DNA of 22,659 nt from JAJYKN01 sp045403145 (lineage in GTDB: Bacteria; Nitrospirota; UBA9217). Positions within the stretch are counted from its first letter, which is position 1. Each line of letters begins with the position of its first letter. A model generated the notes under the pieces. It was given only the letters and a program-made list of their open reading frames with translations, had not been told where the DNA came from and did no database searches. Location: NCBI GenBank assembly GCA_045403145.1, contig JAXIPA010000211.1, forward strand, positions 1-22,659. The letters run 5' to 3'. A program made the position numbers and the translations under genes. Positions 13,958 to 21,899 of this stretch are shown in pieces.

Positions 13958-15164
13958 GAAGTTCCACAGGCTCAGGCGGCTTTCCGGCGCGGCCCTTCTC
14001 ACGCTCCTCATCGGCGTCCCCTTCCTGCGGATAGGCGGAGAAAGCGCCTTCCGGTTCGATGTCCCGTCGCTCCGGCTTCTGTTCTTCGGGACCGAGATCT
14101 GGATGGCTGACTTCTTCATCATCCTGATCGCACTGATCTTCCTGACCTTTTTCACCCTCTTCACGACAACGGTCCTCGGGCGGGTGTGGTGCGGCTGGCT
14201 GTGCCCGCAGACAATACTGGTCGACGCAACGACGTTCGTGGAAACGGCCGGGAAACGGGGATTAGCATCCGTGATCGTCGCCTATGCGGCCGGCTTGGTC
14301 ATGAGCGCGGTAATCGCCGTAAGCCTGGTTGGTTATTTTGTATCGCCATACGATATGCCGGCGCTGCTTCGTACCGGCGGCACGCCCGCAAACATCATTA
14401 CCGGCTCATTGATCGTTCTCACGGTGCTCCTTTTTCTCAATCTGGTCGCCCTTCGCAGGCGGTTTTGTGCAACGGTGTGCCCGTATGCGAAACTGCAGAG
14501 CGTGCTGTTCGATGACCGTACCCTCGTGGTAGCATTCGACTCTCAACGCGGGGAGGAGTGCATGGAGTGCGGCGCCTGCGTCAAGGCCTGCCCCGTTGGC
14601 ATCGACATCAGGAAGGGACAGCAAATGGCCTGTATCCAATGCGCTGAATGCGTGGATGCCTGCACGCAGCGGATGGCTGTCCGGGAACGGCCGTCTTTGG
14701 TACAGTATGTCTTCGGTCTGCCCGGCAAACGGGGCACGGGAACACGGGTGAACCCCTTGATAACCGGGATCATCACCGCGGTCTCCCTTCTGTTCCTTGT
14801 GTATCTCTCCGCGTCGAGAATGCCCTTCGATATGAGCGTCCGCCTGAACTATGCCGAAGCCCCGCGGGTACAGACAGATGGAAGCGTCTCGAACAGCTAT
14901 GAATTGTCTCTCAGAAACATGGGGACGGCAGACCTGGATCTCAATCTGCGCGCGACCACGCCATCCGGCGTGGTCCTGGTGTCTCCGGATGCCATTATGC
15001 TCAGGAGAAGCGCCGATATCACGAGAGTGCCTGTCACAGTGACTCTGCACAACGCATCGATAACGGTTCATGATCCGATGAGAGTGACGCTGACCCTTCG
15101 GTCGAAACAGTCCGACAGGAGCATAACGAAGACGGTGCATTTCATCATACCGAAGAAAAATTGA
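13944..15164 (+). CDS. ccoG: CcoG/FixG, 4Fe-4S protein of cbb3 oxidase assembly
   Basis: A 406-residue membrane protein. Membrane helices carry CGWLCPQT and later CATVCPYAKLQS. Two ferredoxin-type clusters follow (ECMECGACVKACPVG and CIQCAECVDACTQRM). The periplasmic C-terminal Ig-like FixG_C domain spans about 290-405. Known CcoG proteins reduce Cu(II) to Cu(I) during cbb3 maturation. It is somewhat shorter at the N-terminus than many FixG proteins. ATG 13944 overlaps the CcoQ-like gene by 14 bp. ATG 13950, which has a nearer GGA, is an equally possible start. Confidence 0.93.
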   Translation: MTMSRKFHRLRRLSGAALLTLLIGVPFLRIGGESAFRFDVPSLRLLFFGTEIWMADFFIILIALIFLTFFTLFTTTVLGRVWCGWLCPQTILVDATTFVETAGKRGLASVIVAYAAGLVMSAVIAVSLVGYFVSPYDMPALLRTGGTPANIITGSLIVLTVLLFLNLVALRRRFCATVCPYAKLQSVLFDDRTLVVAFDSQRGEECMECGACVKACPVGIDIRKGQQMACIQCAECVDACTQRMAVRERPSLVQYVFGLPGKRGTGTRVNPLITGIITAVSLLFLVYLSASRMPFDMSVRLNYAEAPRVQTDGSVSNSYELSLRNMGTADLDLNLRATTPSGVVLVSPDAIMLRRSADITRVPVTVTLHNASITVHDPMRVTLTLRSKQSDRSITKTVHFIIPKKN

Positions 15165-15186
15165 TAGATTCGTACAAAGTCGAATT

Positions 15187-15273
15187 TACCGCAGAGCTCG
15201 CAGAGAACGCGGAGAGAACCAATTCAAAATCTTGACGTTTTTCTCTGCGCTCTCAGCGATCTCTGCGGTGAAA
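15187..15273. repeat. palindromic element made of 9-bp tandem units, copy 2
   Basis: The left arm has CGCAGAG at 15190, CGCAGAG at 15199 and CGCGGAG at 15208. The right arm has CTCTGCG at 15243, CTCAGCG at 15252 and CTCTGCG at 15261, all 9 bp apart. The outer ends TTTACCGCAG and CTGCGGTGAAA are complementary. As in copy 1, the middle unit of the right arm is CTCAGYG. Confidence 0.8.
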
Positions 15274-15331
15274 AGTTTTTTATGAGATTGTCAAGATTGA
15301 GGCTTTCCCAAGATTGGAGAGGTCTAGTAAC

Positions 15332-15787
15332 ATGCGCACCACCATCATCCTGATCTGCATCCTTGCCCTTGCCGCGACCATCGGGACGATCATCGTCGGG
15401 ACGAGGAGCTTTGAAGGCATCGTCATTGAAAAACCCTATGAGGCCGGCCTGGCATGGGACGAAACACGACAGCGCAAGGCGAAGCTGGGTTGGACGGTGA
15501 CCGTTCAGGTGTCGCCTCTCAGGACCGGCGGGAACGAACTGCTCATAGGCGCATATGACAGGAACCGCGCGCCCGTCGCGGATGCCGTTGTCAGCGTGAC
15601 GGTCAGCAGGCCTTCGACGAAGGCCTACGATAAATCCTATCAGACCGTGCGCCAGGCCGATGGCCGATACCGCGCAGCCGTCGATTTTCCGCTTTACGGA
15701 AACTGGGACGTGCTCGTTGAAGTCGTGCGCGATAAAGAACACACAAGCTTTAAAAATGCTTTTTTTGTGGAAAAAGGCCCGAAATGA
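15332..15787 (+). CDS. ccoH: CcoH/FixH, cbb3 oxidase assembly/stability protein
   Basis: A 151-residue protein with one N-terminal membrane helix (IILICILALAATIGTIIVG) and a periplasmic beta domain typical of FixH. Features include EKPYEAGLAWDETRQRKAKL, the conserved YDRNRAPVADAVV strand and a final YGNWDVLVEV. FixH associates with the cbb3 complex and with CcoI during maturation. ATG 15332 has SD GGAGAGG. A TTG at 15314 overlaps that SD and is rejected. The stop overlaps the next start by 4 bp (ATGA). Confidence 0.9.
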   Translation: MRTTIILICILALAATIGTIIVGTRSFEGIVIEKPYEAGLAWDETRQRKAKLGWTVTVQVSPLRTGGNELLIGAYDRNRAPVADAVVSVTVSRPSTKAYDKSYQTVRQADGRYRAAVDFPLYGNWDVLVEVVRDKEHTSFKNAFFVEKGPK

Positions 15788-16236
15788 AGCCGCCCCATCG
15801 CATGCGCTTCGCTTTGCGAATGCTCCTCGTCATCGCGCTTCTTTCCGCGGCGGCGTCTGCTGCTCCCGCGGCTGACGTCAGGAGCAACTGCGATATACAG
15901 CGCGGCCCTTGTATTCAGAAGACCGACGACGGCATGACCGTCGAATTCGATATTAAGCCGAAGCCTGTAGCGGCGATGTCCGACCTCGCCTTCTTCATCA
16001 CAATCACGAGGCATGGGATGCCCGTTACGAGTTCATCGGTTGCGCTCGACCTGACCATGCCCGGCATGGTCATGGGAAAAAACCTGCCAATGCTGAAGAG
16101 AACGGGCGCGGGAAGATTTGAAGGCAAAGGGATCATCCCAAGGTGCCCTACGGGAAAAAAGACCTGGCAGGCGGACGTTATCGTCGTTCATGAGGGGAAA
16201 ACCGATGTGGCCGGATTCGTATTTGAGGTGAAGTAA
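15784..16236 (+). CDS. periplasmic YtkA/FixH-like domain protein, possible copper-handling role
   Basis: A 150-residue secreted protein with a signal peptide (about 1-30, FALRMLLVIALLSAAASAAP). It has a YtkA-like immunoglobulin-type fold with the Met-rich segment LTMPGMVMGKNLPMLKR and the GKGIIPRCPTGKKTWQADV strand. It is translationally coupled to ccoH (ATGA overlap) and is followed by the SafE-like and copper ATPase genes. The Met/His-containing segment and the context suggest periplasmic Cu(I) delivery (inference). Confidence 0.7.
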   Translation: MKPPHRMRFALRMLLVIALLSAAASAAPAADVRSNCDIQRGPCIQKTDDGMTVEFDIKPKPVAAMSDLAFFITITRHGMPVTSSSVALDLTMPGMVMGKNLPMLKRTGAGRFEGKGIIPRCPTGKKTWQADVIVVHEGKTDVAGFVFEVK

Positions 16237-16237
16237 C

Positions 16238-16918
16238 GTGGAACCAGGCTATTTCCTTGCGCTCACGACAGGGGTCCTCGGAGGTTTTGGTCACTGCATC
16301 GGCATGTGCGGGCCGCTCGTGGCATCGTACACCCTGACAGTCCCGGCTAAAACCGCCCAACCTTCGATCGTAACCCTCGCCCCTCACCTGCTCTACAACA
16401 TGGGCCGCATCACCACCTACGGGCTCATCGGCGCTCTCATGGGCTTGTCGGGTTCCTTCGTCAACGTCACGGGCAGGCTTGCCGGGATACAGAATGTCGT
16501 GGCTGTGGCCGCGGGCGTCATGATGGTCCTTATGGGCCTCGGCATCTCCGGTATCTGGGGCAATGCGGCGTGGATCGAGCGGCACAACAGCGCGGTCCTC
16601 CGGCTGGCGCAACGGACGCGCGCCTCGCAATCATCGCTCCGCTACTATCCTCTCGGGCTCTTCCTCGGCTTGCTCCCCTGCGGCCTGTCGTACACGGTCT
16701 TCATCGCTTCGGCAGGTACGGGGGGGCTGCTGCCCGGCATGGTGACGGCGCTGCTGTTCGGACTCGGCACACTGCCGGCGCTCCTCCTCTTCGGGACCAT
16801 CATCTCGTCGGTGAGCGCTTCTCTTCGCGGTGCGATATACCGTGCGAGCGGCGTGGTCGTCATCATCATGGGCATCTATTTTCTGTTCAGGGGAATAAGG
16901 ACCTATGCCGGCTTGTGA
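16238..16918 (+). CDS. SafE/DsbD-type membrane protein of cbb3 clusters (COG2836-like)
   Basis: A 226-residue protein with six or so membrane helices. It contains the paired signature motifs GFGHCIGMCGP near the N-terminus and LGLLPCGLSY in the middle, typical of the sulfite exporter TauE/SafE (UreH-like) family linked to ccoGHIS clusters. The paired Cys residues in the membrane suggest thiol or metal transport, but the exact substrate is not known. Start is GTG 16238, 1 bp after the previous stop, with GAGG upstream. The 3' end overlaps ccoI by 14 bp. Confidence 0.85.
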   Translation: MEPGYFLALTTGVLGGFGHCIGMCGPLVASYTLTVPAKTAQPSIVTLAPHLLYNMGRITTYGLIGALMGLSGSFVNVTGRLAGIQNVVAVAAGVMMVLMGLGISGIWGNAAWIERHNSAVLRLAQRTRASQSSLRYYPLGLFLGLLPCGLSYTVFIASAGTGGLLPGMVTALLFGLGTLPALLLFGTIISSVSASLRGAIYRASGVVVIIMGIYFLFRGIRTYAGL

Positions 16919-19358
16919 CCACTGCATGCTCGAGGTGTCCGAACGGGATGCCGTTCATGATGAGATCAACGGGCAGCAAAAGGTCTTTTGCTGCCACGGG
17001 TGCAACGGGATTTATCGCCTCATCCGAAGCGAGGGGCTTGAAGAATTCTACGCAAAACGCCGGGAGTGGACTCCAGGGCCCGCTGAAGACAGGGTCGTGG
17101 ACGTGTCCGCCTTTCTGGACAACCTGAGGCCAATGGGAAACGAGATTGAAACGGATGTTATCCTCGACGGCATCCGGTGCGCGTCCTGCGTCTGGCTTAA
17201 CGAAAAGATCCTGCTCCGCACCAAAGGGGTCTCGTACGCAAACGTGAATTACGCGACCCACCGGGCAAAGATCCGCTGGAACCCGCAGACAATCGGCATC
17301 GACACCATCCTCTCGCGCATCAGGTCCATCGGCTATACTCCCAAACCGTTTCTGCCCAAGGCATGGGAAGACGAACAGAAGCAGCAGGCCCGGGACCTGC
17401 TCGTCCGCTTCGGCACCGCGGCCTTTTTCTCGATGCAGCTCATGCTGTTTTCCATCGCCCTCTACGCCGGATATTTCCAGGGGATCGACGAGGAGATCAA
17501 ATTGCTGTTCCACGCGATATCCTTCGCGCTCACGACGCCGGTCGTGTTCTATTCGGGCTGGCCGATCATCAAAGGGTCGTTCCGGGGCCTCAGGAACTTC
17601 ACGTTCAATATGGACGTCCTGATCGCGGCTGGCGCCCTTTCCGCCTATGGGTACAGTGTGTACCAGACGGCGATGGGCGGCGAGGTCTATTTCGACACCG
17701 CGGCCATGATCATCACGCTTATCCTGCTCGGGAGGTACATCGAGGCCGGGGCAAAGAGAAAGGCGTCCGAGACCATCGGCAGGCTGATGCAACTGAGCCC
17801 GCGGGAAGCCAGAAGGCTGGACATGGCAACGGACCAGCCGGAATCCGATGAACAACTCCACCTCGCAGCGAGACGAATGGCCGCCGTATCATCCTTGCGC
17901 GCGGGAGACCTGCTCGAAGTGGTGCCCGGCGAGAAGGTCCCGCTGGACGGCATCGTGGTTTCCGGTTCATCGGAAGCCGATGAAGCCATGCTCACCGGCG
18001 AGTCGAAGCCATCACCCAAGGCCAAGGGCGCGCCGGTGTACGGCGGCACCCTCAACCTCTACGGCAGCTTTGTTTTCCGGGTCACGAGAACAGGCAAGGA
18101 CACGGTGCTCGCACAGATCATTCAGGCCGTTGAGGACGCCCAATCCCGCCGCGCGCCGATCCAGTCCGTGGCCGACCGGGTGGTCGGCTGGTTCGTGCCC
18201 GCGGTCCTTTTCATCGCGCTCGCGACGTTCCTGGGTTGGCTCTATTACGGCGCTCCGGCATCGCGGGCAATCATGAACGCGGTCTCCGTCATGGTGATCG
18301 CCTGCCCCTGCGCCCTGGGACTCGCCACTCCCCTCGCCATCCTGATCGGAACTTCGAACGGCGCCTCAAGGGGGATCCTCATTACAGGCGGGGACGTGAT
18401 CGAGAAAGCGGCGTCCATTGATTTTCTCGTTCTGGACAAAACAGGAACGATTACCGAAGGGAAGCCGGAGCTCAGTGAAGCGTTCGGCATCGGGATGCCG
18501 GACCAGGAAGCGCTCCGAATCGCGGCGTCGCTCGAACGACGATCGGAACATTCCCTCGGCAGGGCGATCGCCGATGCCGCGCGCGGGCTTGAGCCCTACG
18601 AGGTCACGGAATTTTCCGCAATCCCCGGAAAAGGTGTCAGAGGAATGATCCAGGGGAAACCCGCGCTCATCGGCAGCAGTGAATTCCTTGAAGCGGAGAC
18701 CGGGAAAAACGCCATTGAATCAGCTCTGAACATGGGGCATCGCGCGAAGCTCCGGGAGAGTGAAAAAACAGGCTTGACAATCGTTTATCTGTGTCTTAAG
18801 GGAGCCGTGCGCGGCGTCTTTGTAGTTTCTGACAAAATCCGGAAGGAATCAGCCGAGACCGTCTTGATAATTAAAAAAGCAGGAATGGGTGTGGCCATGG
18901 TAACGGGCGATAATCTGTCCACCGCCGAAGCGGTCGCCCGGAAGATCGGCATCGATTCGGTGAAGGCCCAGGCATCTCCCACGGAAAAGGCCGCAGAGGT
19001 CCGGAGGATCGAAGACACGGGAAGGCGCGTCCTCATGGCGGGCGACGGAATCAACGACGCGCCCGCTCTGGTAGCGGCCACGATCGGCGTTGCCATGGGC
19101 CGGGCCACGGACATCGCCCTCGAGAGCGCGGACATCGTCATCATGCGCCCCGACCTCAGGCTGGTTGCCGACGCCGTTGCACTCGCCAAAAAGACCTTCA
19201 CGGTCATCCGGCAGAACATCTTCTGGGCCTTCTTCTACAACATCGTGGTCATCCCCCTGGCAATCCTCGGTGTTCTGCACCCGGTCATGGCTGCCGGCGC
19301 CATGGCGTTCAGTTCACTCACGGTTGTCGGAAATTCCCTGCGCGCGAGGTTAAGGTAA
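16905..19358 (+). CDS. ccoI: CcoI/FixI, P1B-type copper ATPase for cbb3 maturation
   Basis: An 817-residue pump. An N-terminal Cys-rich region (CDHC at 4-7, CCHGC at 29-33) is typical of FixI/CopA2. The HMA domain has CASC at 92-95. Other motifs are the actuator TGES (364-367), the membrane metal site CPC (467-469), phosphorylation D511 in DKTGT, and hinge GDGIND (713-718). The HP motif of the nucleotide-binding domain reads SEHS (547-550) rather than SEHP. CopA2-type ATPases export Cu(I) to the periplasm for insertion into CcoN. ATG 16905 overlaps the SafE-like gene, and ccoS follows without a gap. Confidence 0.95.
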   Translation: MPACDHCMLEVSERDAVHDEINGQQKVFCCHGCNGIYRLIRSEGLEEFYAKRREWTPGPAEDRVVDVSAFLDNLRPMGNEIETDVILDGIRCASCVWLNEKILLRTKGVSYANVNYATHRAKIRWNPQTIGIDTILSRIRSIGYTPKPFLPKAWEDEQKQQARDLLVRFGTAAFFSMQLMLFSIALYAGYFQGIDEEIKLLFHAISFALTTPVVFYSGWPIIKGSFRGLRNFTFNMDVLIAAGALSAYGYSVYQTAMGGEVYFDTAAMIITLILLGRYIEAGAKRKASETIGRLMQLSPREARRLDMATDQPESDEQLHLAARRMAAVSSLRAGDLLEVVPGEKVPLDGIVVSGSSEADEAMLTGESKPSPKAKGAPVYGGTLNLYGSFVFRVTRTGKDTVLAQIIQAVEDAQSRRAPIQSVADRVVGWFVPAVLFIALATFLGWLYYGAPASRAIMNAVSVMVIACPCALGLATPLAILIGTSNGASRGILITGGDVIEKAASIDFLVLDKTGTITEGKPELSEAFGIGMPDQEALRIAASLERRSEHSLGRAIADAARGLEPYEVTEFSAIPGKGVRGMIQGKPALIGSSEFLEAETGKNAIESALNMGHRAKLRESEKTGLTIVYLCLKGAVRGVFVVSDKIRKESAETVLIIKKAGMGVAMVTGDNLSTAEAVARKIGIDSVKAQASPTEKAAEVRRIEDTGRRVLMAGDGINDAPALVAATIGVAMGRATDIALESADIVIMRPDLRLVADAVALAKKTFTVIRQNIFWAFFYNIVVIPLAILGVLHPVMAAGAMAFSSLTVVGNSLRARLR

Positions 19359-19550
19359 ATGGGGAGCATGATCCTGCTGATAGTCCTCACGCTCTGCACC
19401 GGGTTCGCGGGCTGGCTGTTCTTCCTCTGGGCGGTCAAGAGCGGACAGTACGATGATATCGAAGGGCCGAAGTACCGGATGATGGAGGATGAAGAGGAAG
19501 ACAAAAAAGAAAAAAGTGAAAAGAAAAAGAACGACGACAGGAAGGATTGA
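19359..19550 (+). CDS. ccoS: CcoS, cbb3 oxidase maturation peptide
   Basis: A 63-residue protein with one membrane helix (LLIVLTLCTGFAGWLFFLWAVK) and the CcoS motif SGQYDDIEGPKYRMMEDEE. It is followed by an unusually long charged Lys/Glu tail. CcoS is needed for cofactor insertion into cbb3 oxidase. It starts directly after the ccoI stop and ends the operon. A convergent gene lies 25 bp away, and no strong terminator is visible. Confidence 0.9.
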   Translation: MGSMILLIVLTLCTGFAGWLFFLWAVKSGQYDDIEGPKYRMMEDEEEDKKEKSEKKKNDDRKD

Positions 19551-19575
19551 CCGACGGCGGCCGGCGGAGTTCAAA

Positions 19576-20121
19576 TCACATCCAGTACTCCGGATACCGC
19601 CTGTTTTTCGAAAGATTGTTAACCAGCAAGGCGACAATGAGCAACACGACCGCTCCCGCGCCGGCGGGAACGACCGCGTACAGGAACCCGAGGCTGTGGA
19701 CCTTCGGCCCGCCGATCACGGCGATCAGGGCCGTCGCGCCGCCGGGGGGATGGAGGGTTTTAGTCGCGAGCATGACAACGATGGCCAGCGAAACCGCCAT
19801 GGCTGCCGCAAGCCACATTGTGTTGCCGAAGAGCTGGTAGCTGGCCACGCCGACCAGGCCGGATAACACGTGGCCGCCGACGAGGTTCCGCGGTTGCGCC
19901 AGGGGGCTCTTGATCGCGCCGTAGACGAGCACTGCCGAGGCCCCGACTGAGCCGATGATCAGGGTCAGGTCCCGTGGTTCGAAATAGCGCGACGAAAGAT
20001 ACGCGCAGAGTCCGATCCCCATCACCGCGCCGAGCCATGACCAGATAAGTTCCCGCCCCCCCACTCCCGGCGGGCTCTTGGCACCGCCTTTCATTTTTGA
20101 GAAATATTCTGAGATGGTCAT
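19576..20121 (-). CDS. HPP-family integral membrane protein
   Basis: A 181-residue protein with four or five membrane helices and the family-defining HPP motif in ATKTLHPPGGATALIAVIGG. Also visible are LTLIIGSVGASAVLVYG and the QPRNLVGGHVLSGLVGV segment typical of the family. Some HPP proteins are reported as nitrite transporters in chloroplasts and cyanobacteria; the bacterial role is otherwise unclear. ATG 20121 (AGGA upstream) is preferred to TTG 20145. The CBS gene upstream on the same strand is the natural partner, since HPP and CBS domains are often fused in one protein. Confidence 0.88.
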   Translation of the reverse strand: MTISEYFSKMKGGAKSPPGVGGRELIWSWLGAVMGIGLCAYLSSRYFEPRDLTLIIGSVGASAVLVYGAIKSPLAQPRNLVGGHVLSGLVGVASYQLFGNTMWLAAAMAVSLAIVVMLATKTLHPPGGATALIAVIGGPKVHSLGFLYAVVPAGAGAVVLLIVALLVNNLSKNRRYPEYWM

Positions 20122-20168
20122 AACGCGATGTCCTGCAGCAAACAAAAGTAAAACCCATCCCCACCTAA

Positions 20169-20187
20169 CCTCCCCTTGAAGGGGAGG
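20169..20187. repeat. perfect 9-bp-arm palindrome between the CBS and HPP genes
   Basis: CCTCCCCTT-G-AAGGGGAGG, preceded by CCCACCTAA. It resembles a common dispersed intergenic palindrome of environmental bacteria. It may act as a processing or partial termination site between the two - strand genes. Confidence 0.6.
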
Positions 20188-20217
20188 AACCTTTAATCAG
20201 GGTCCCTGTTGCTTCTG

Positions 20218-20238
20218 CAATCCGCAATCCGCAATCGA
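20218..20238 (-). repeat. heptamer tandem repeat, copy 2
   Basis: Read on the minus strand, directly after the CBS stop codon, the sequence is GATTGCG-GATTGCG-GATTGCA. This is the same 7-bp unit and orientation as at 3789-3823. Confidence 0.65.
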
Positions 20239-20239
20239 A

Positions 20240-20827
20240 TCACTTCCTCCCTATCGCCCTCACAATATCGGCGCGGGAAACAATGCCGATAAGTTTTCCC
20301 TCGTCATCGACCACGGGAAGCCGCTTGATCCTTCGTTCATCGAAGATCTTCGCCACTTCGCCGATATCGTCATCGGCCTTACTGGTGATCGGCGGGAAGC
20401 TCATGACGTCCGCCACTTTTTTGCCGCTTTTCCTCGCCGGAACGGGTTCGCCGATGATGCTCCGCAAAATGTCCTTGAAGGTGTGGTCCCTCTTCATTCC
20501 CGCCAGGATCAGGATGTCGGCCTCGCTGATGACGCCGATCACCCGGCCCTTGTCGTCGATAACGGGCATTCCGCTGACCCTGTTCGCGGAGAGAAGCCCC
20601 GCCGCTTCCTGCAGGTCGGCGTTCGGGCTGACGGTAATCACGTTTTTTGTCATTACCTCCCGCACGGGCATATGGTAGGTAATTCTCTCCTGCGCATGCC
20701 GGAGGGCGATTTCGTAGATACGTATCAGGTCCTCTTCGGTGACGTCCACATAGGTCTTCATCTCGAGTATCGCCGCCCGCAGGTCATCCTCGGACAGTCC
20801 GCAGGTATTCAAACGCGGGGATTCCAT
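20240..20827 (-). CDS. tandem CBS-domain protein
   Basis: A 195-residue protein. After an N-terminal helical part (AAILEMKTYVDVTEEDLIRI), two CBS domains follow: MPVREVMTKNVITVSP...RVSGMPVIDDKGRVIGVISE, and VADVMSFPPITSKADDDIGE...RRIKRLPVVDDEGKLIGIVSR. Such Bateman modules bind adenine nucleotides and regulate attached or neighbouring proteins. The HPP gene downstream is the likely target. ATG 20827 is chosen because GGGAGG lies about 5 nt upstream. The in-frame starts at 20839 and 20872 lie in or very near the promoter (-10 TATAAT on the minus strand at 20855-20850). Confidence 0.9.
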   Translation of the reverse strand: MESPRLNTCGLSEDDLRAAILEMKTYVDVTEEDLIRIYEIALRHAQERITYHMPVREVMTKNVITVSPNADLQEAAGLLSANRVSGMPVIDDKGRVIGVISEADILILAGMKRDHTFKDILRSIIGEPVPARKSGKKVADVMSFPPITSKADDDIGEVAKIFDERRIKRLPVVDDEGKLIGIVSRADIVRAIGRK

Positions 20828-20849
20828 AGGCCCTCCCATGATCGTAGGA

Positions 20850-20895
20850 ATTATAATAGTGCAAACGGGCAATCGTCCGTTATGACGAAGATCAT
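20850..20895 (-). promoter_or_regulatory. CBS gene promoter with FNR/CRP-like box
   Basis: On the minus strand, the half-conserved palindrome ATGAT-CTTC-GTCAT (20895-20882) precedes a TATTATAAT -10 region (20858-20850). It is one mismatch from the perfect palindrome at 3863-3876. The centre is about 42-46 nt upstream of predicted +1, depending on which -10 register is used. Confidence 0.4.
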
Positions 20896-20915
20896 ATCGG
20901 ACAACAACCCCATCG

Positions 20916-21812
20916 TCAGGCGTTCTTGTCCTCCGCCCTGGTCACGATCCAATACACGAACCCGATGACCAGGATAGCCGCTATGAGATAATAGATGGAC
21001 TCCGGTTTTTCATGTTTGAGCGTTGCAATCATGGTCTCCCGGATCATGGTCACCAGCGCCACGCCGACGAACACGCTGATATGAAACTTGCCGCCTTTGA
21101 GGTGGGATATCTCGGTATTCATGAGTTCGATCATGAGCCACAACAGCAGCATGGATCCGAGCGCCGAAATGATGCCGCGTTCCACGTCTCCGGAGAGGAG
21201 CTGAAGGACGTCCTGCACGAACAGCCAGACCACGCCGAGAGTCAGGCCGATGAGGGCGAGCACGAGCAGGAGGTTCGTGGTCTGGGAGAAGCGCTCGGAA
21301 AAATTGATCAGAGCGCTCTTGACCTTGTAAACCGGCGAATAGACGCTGAGCTCTTCCTCGATATAGGACGTCGTGATGACGTCCAGGCCGATATCGAGGA
21401 TCTTTCCCACGGAAATGATCTTGTCGGTCACTTCCTGCTTGTCCTCTTCCAGTTTTTGCAGGATTCCGATACAGGCGTTTTTGACGATGTTGACGGCCCT
21501 GTTCATATAGTGGGCGTCCACGTTGTATTTGACATGGACCGCTCCGATCCTGATCAGCTTTTCGTAATAGCGGTTATCATACTTCCCGGAGAAGAGCTCG
21601 AGGAACCAGTCACGCTGGGCGCCGAAGACATGTTTTTTCCTCGATTCTTCGGTAAAAAATTTCGCGGCCCCCTTCGTGCCCATGATCCAGAGACTGAGCG
21701 TGCCCATGACTTCGTCGGCATGCTCCTCCATGAGCGGCCGCAGCCTCGCGAGGCGCTTTTCATCTTCTTCCGTGAAACGGTAATCGTGCTTGATTTCCTT
21801 GAATGACCTCAT
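20916..21812 (-). CDS. protoglobin (globin-coupled sensor)-PsiE membrane fusion
   Basis: A 298-residue protein. The first half is a protoglobin-like globin domain: YRFTEEDEKRLARLRPLMEE, WFLELFSGKYDNRYYEKL, and the F-helix IGAVHVKYNVDAHYMNRAV with proximal heme H93. The second half is a PsiE-like membrane domain with four helices (LLLVLALIGLTLGVVWLFV, IISALGSMLLLWLMIELM, HISVFVGVALVTMIRETM, YYLIAAILVIGFVYWIV). The expected function is heme-based sensing of O2, NO or CO coupled to a membrane module of unknown output. No methyl-accepting, GGDEF or kinase output is present. ATG 21812 is used; a TTG at 21815 is possible. The rubredoxin gene lies 87 bp upstream on the same strand. Confidence 0.85.
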   Translation of the reverse strand: MRSFKEIKHDYRFTEEDEKRLARLRPLMEEHADEVMGTLSLWIMGTKGAAKFFTEESRKKHVFGAQRDWFLELFSGKYDNRYYEKLIRIGAVHVKYNVDAHYMNRAVNIVKNACIGILQKLEEDKQEVTDKIISVGKILDIGLDVITTSYIEEELSVYSPVYKVKSALINFSERFSQTTNLLLVLALIGLTLGVVWLFVQDVLQLLSGDVERGIISALGSMLLLWLMIELMNTEISHLKGGKFHISVFVGVALVTMIRETMIATLKHEKPESIYYLIAAILVIGFVYWIVTRAEDKNA

Positions 21813-21899
21813 CAATCCCCCCGCTTGCTATGTACAAACAGGCTGCGCGCCTCTCTCTGCCCGACCGAACATCGCCTGCAGCGGGCGGGTGCCGATATC

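Noticed and set aside
16887..17861. 324-codon - strand open frame opposite ccoI
   Set aside because: The ccoI reading is complete with all P-type ATPase motifs; the antisense product is unrecognisable.
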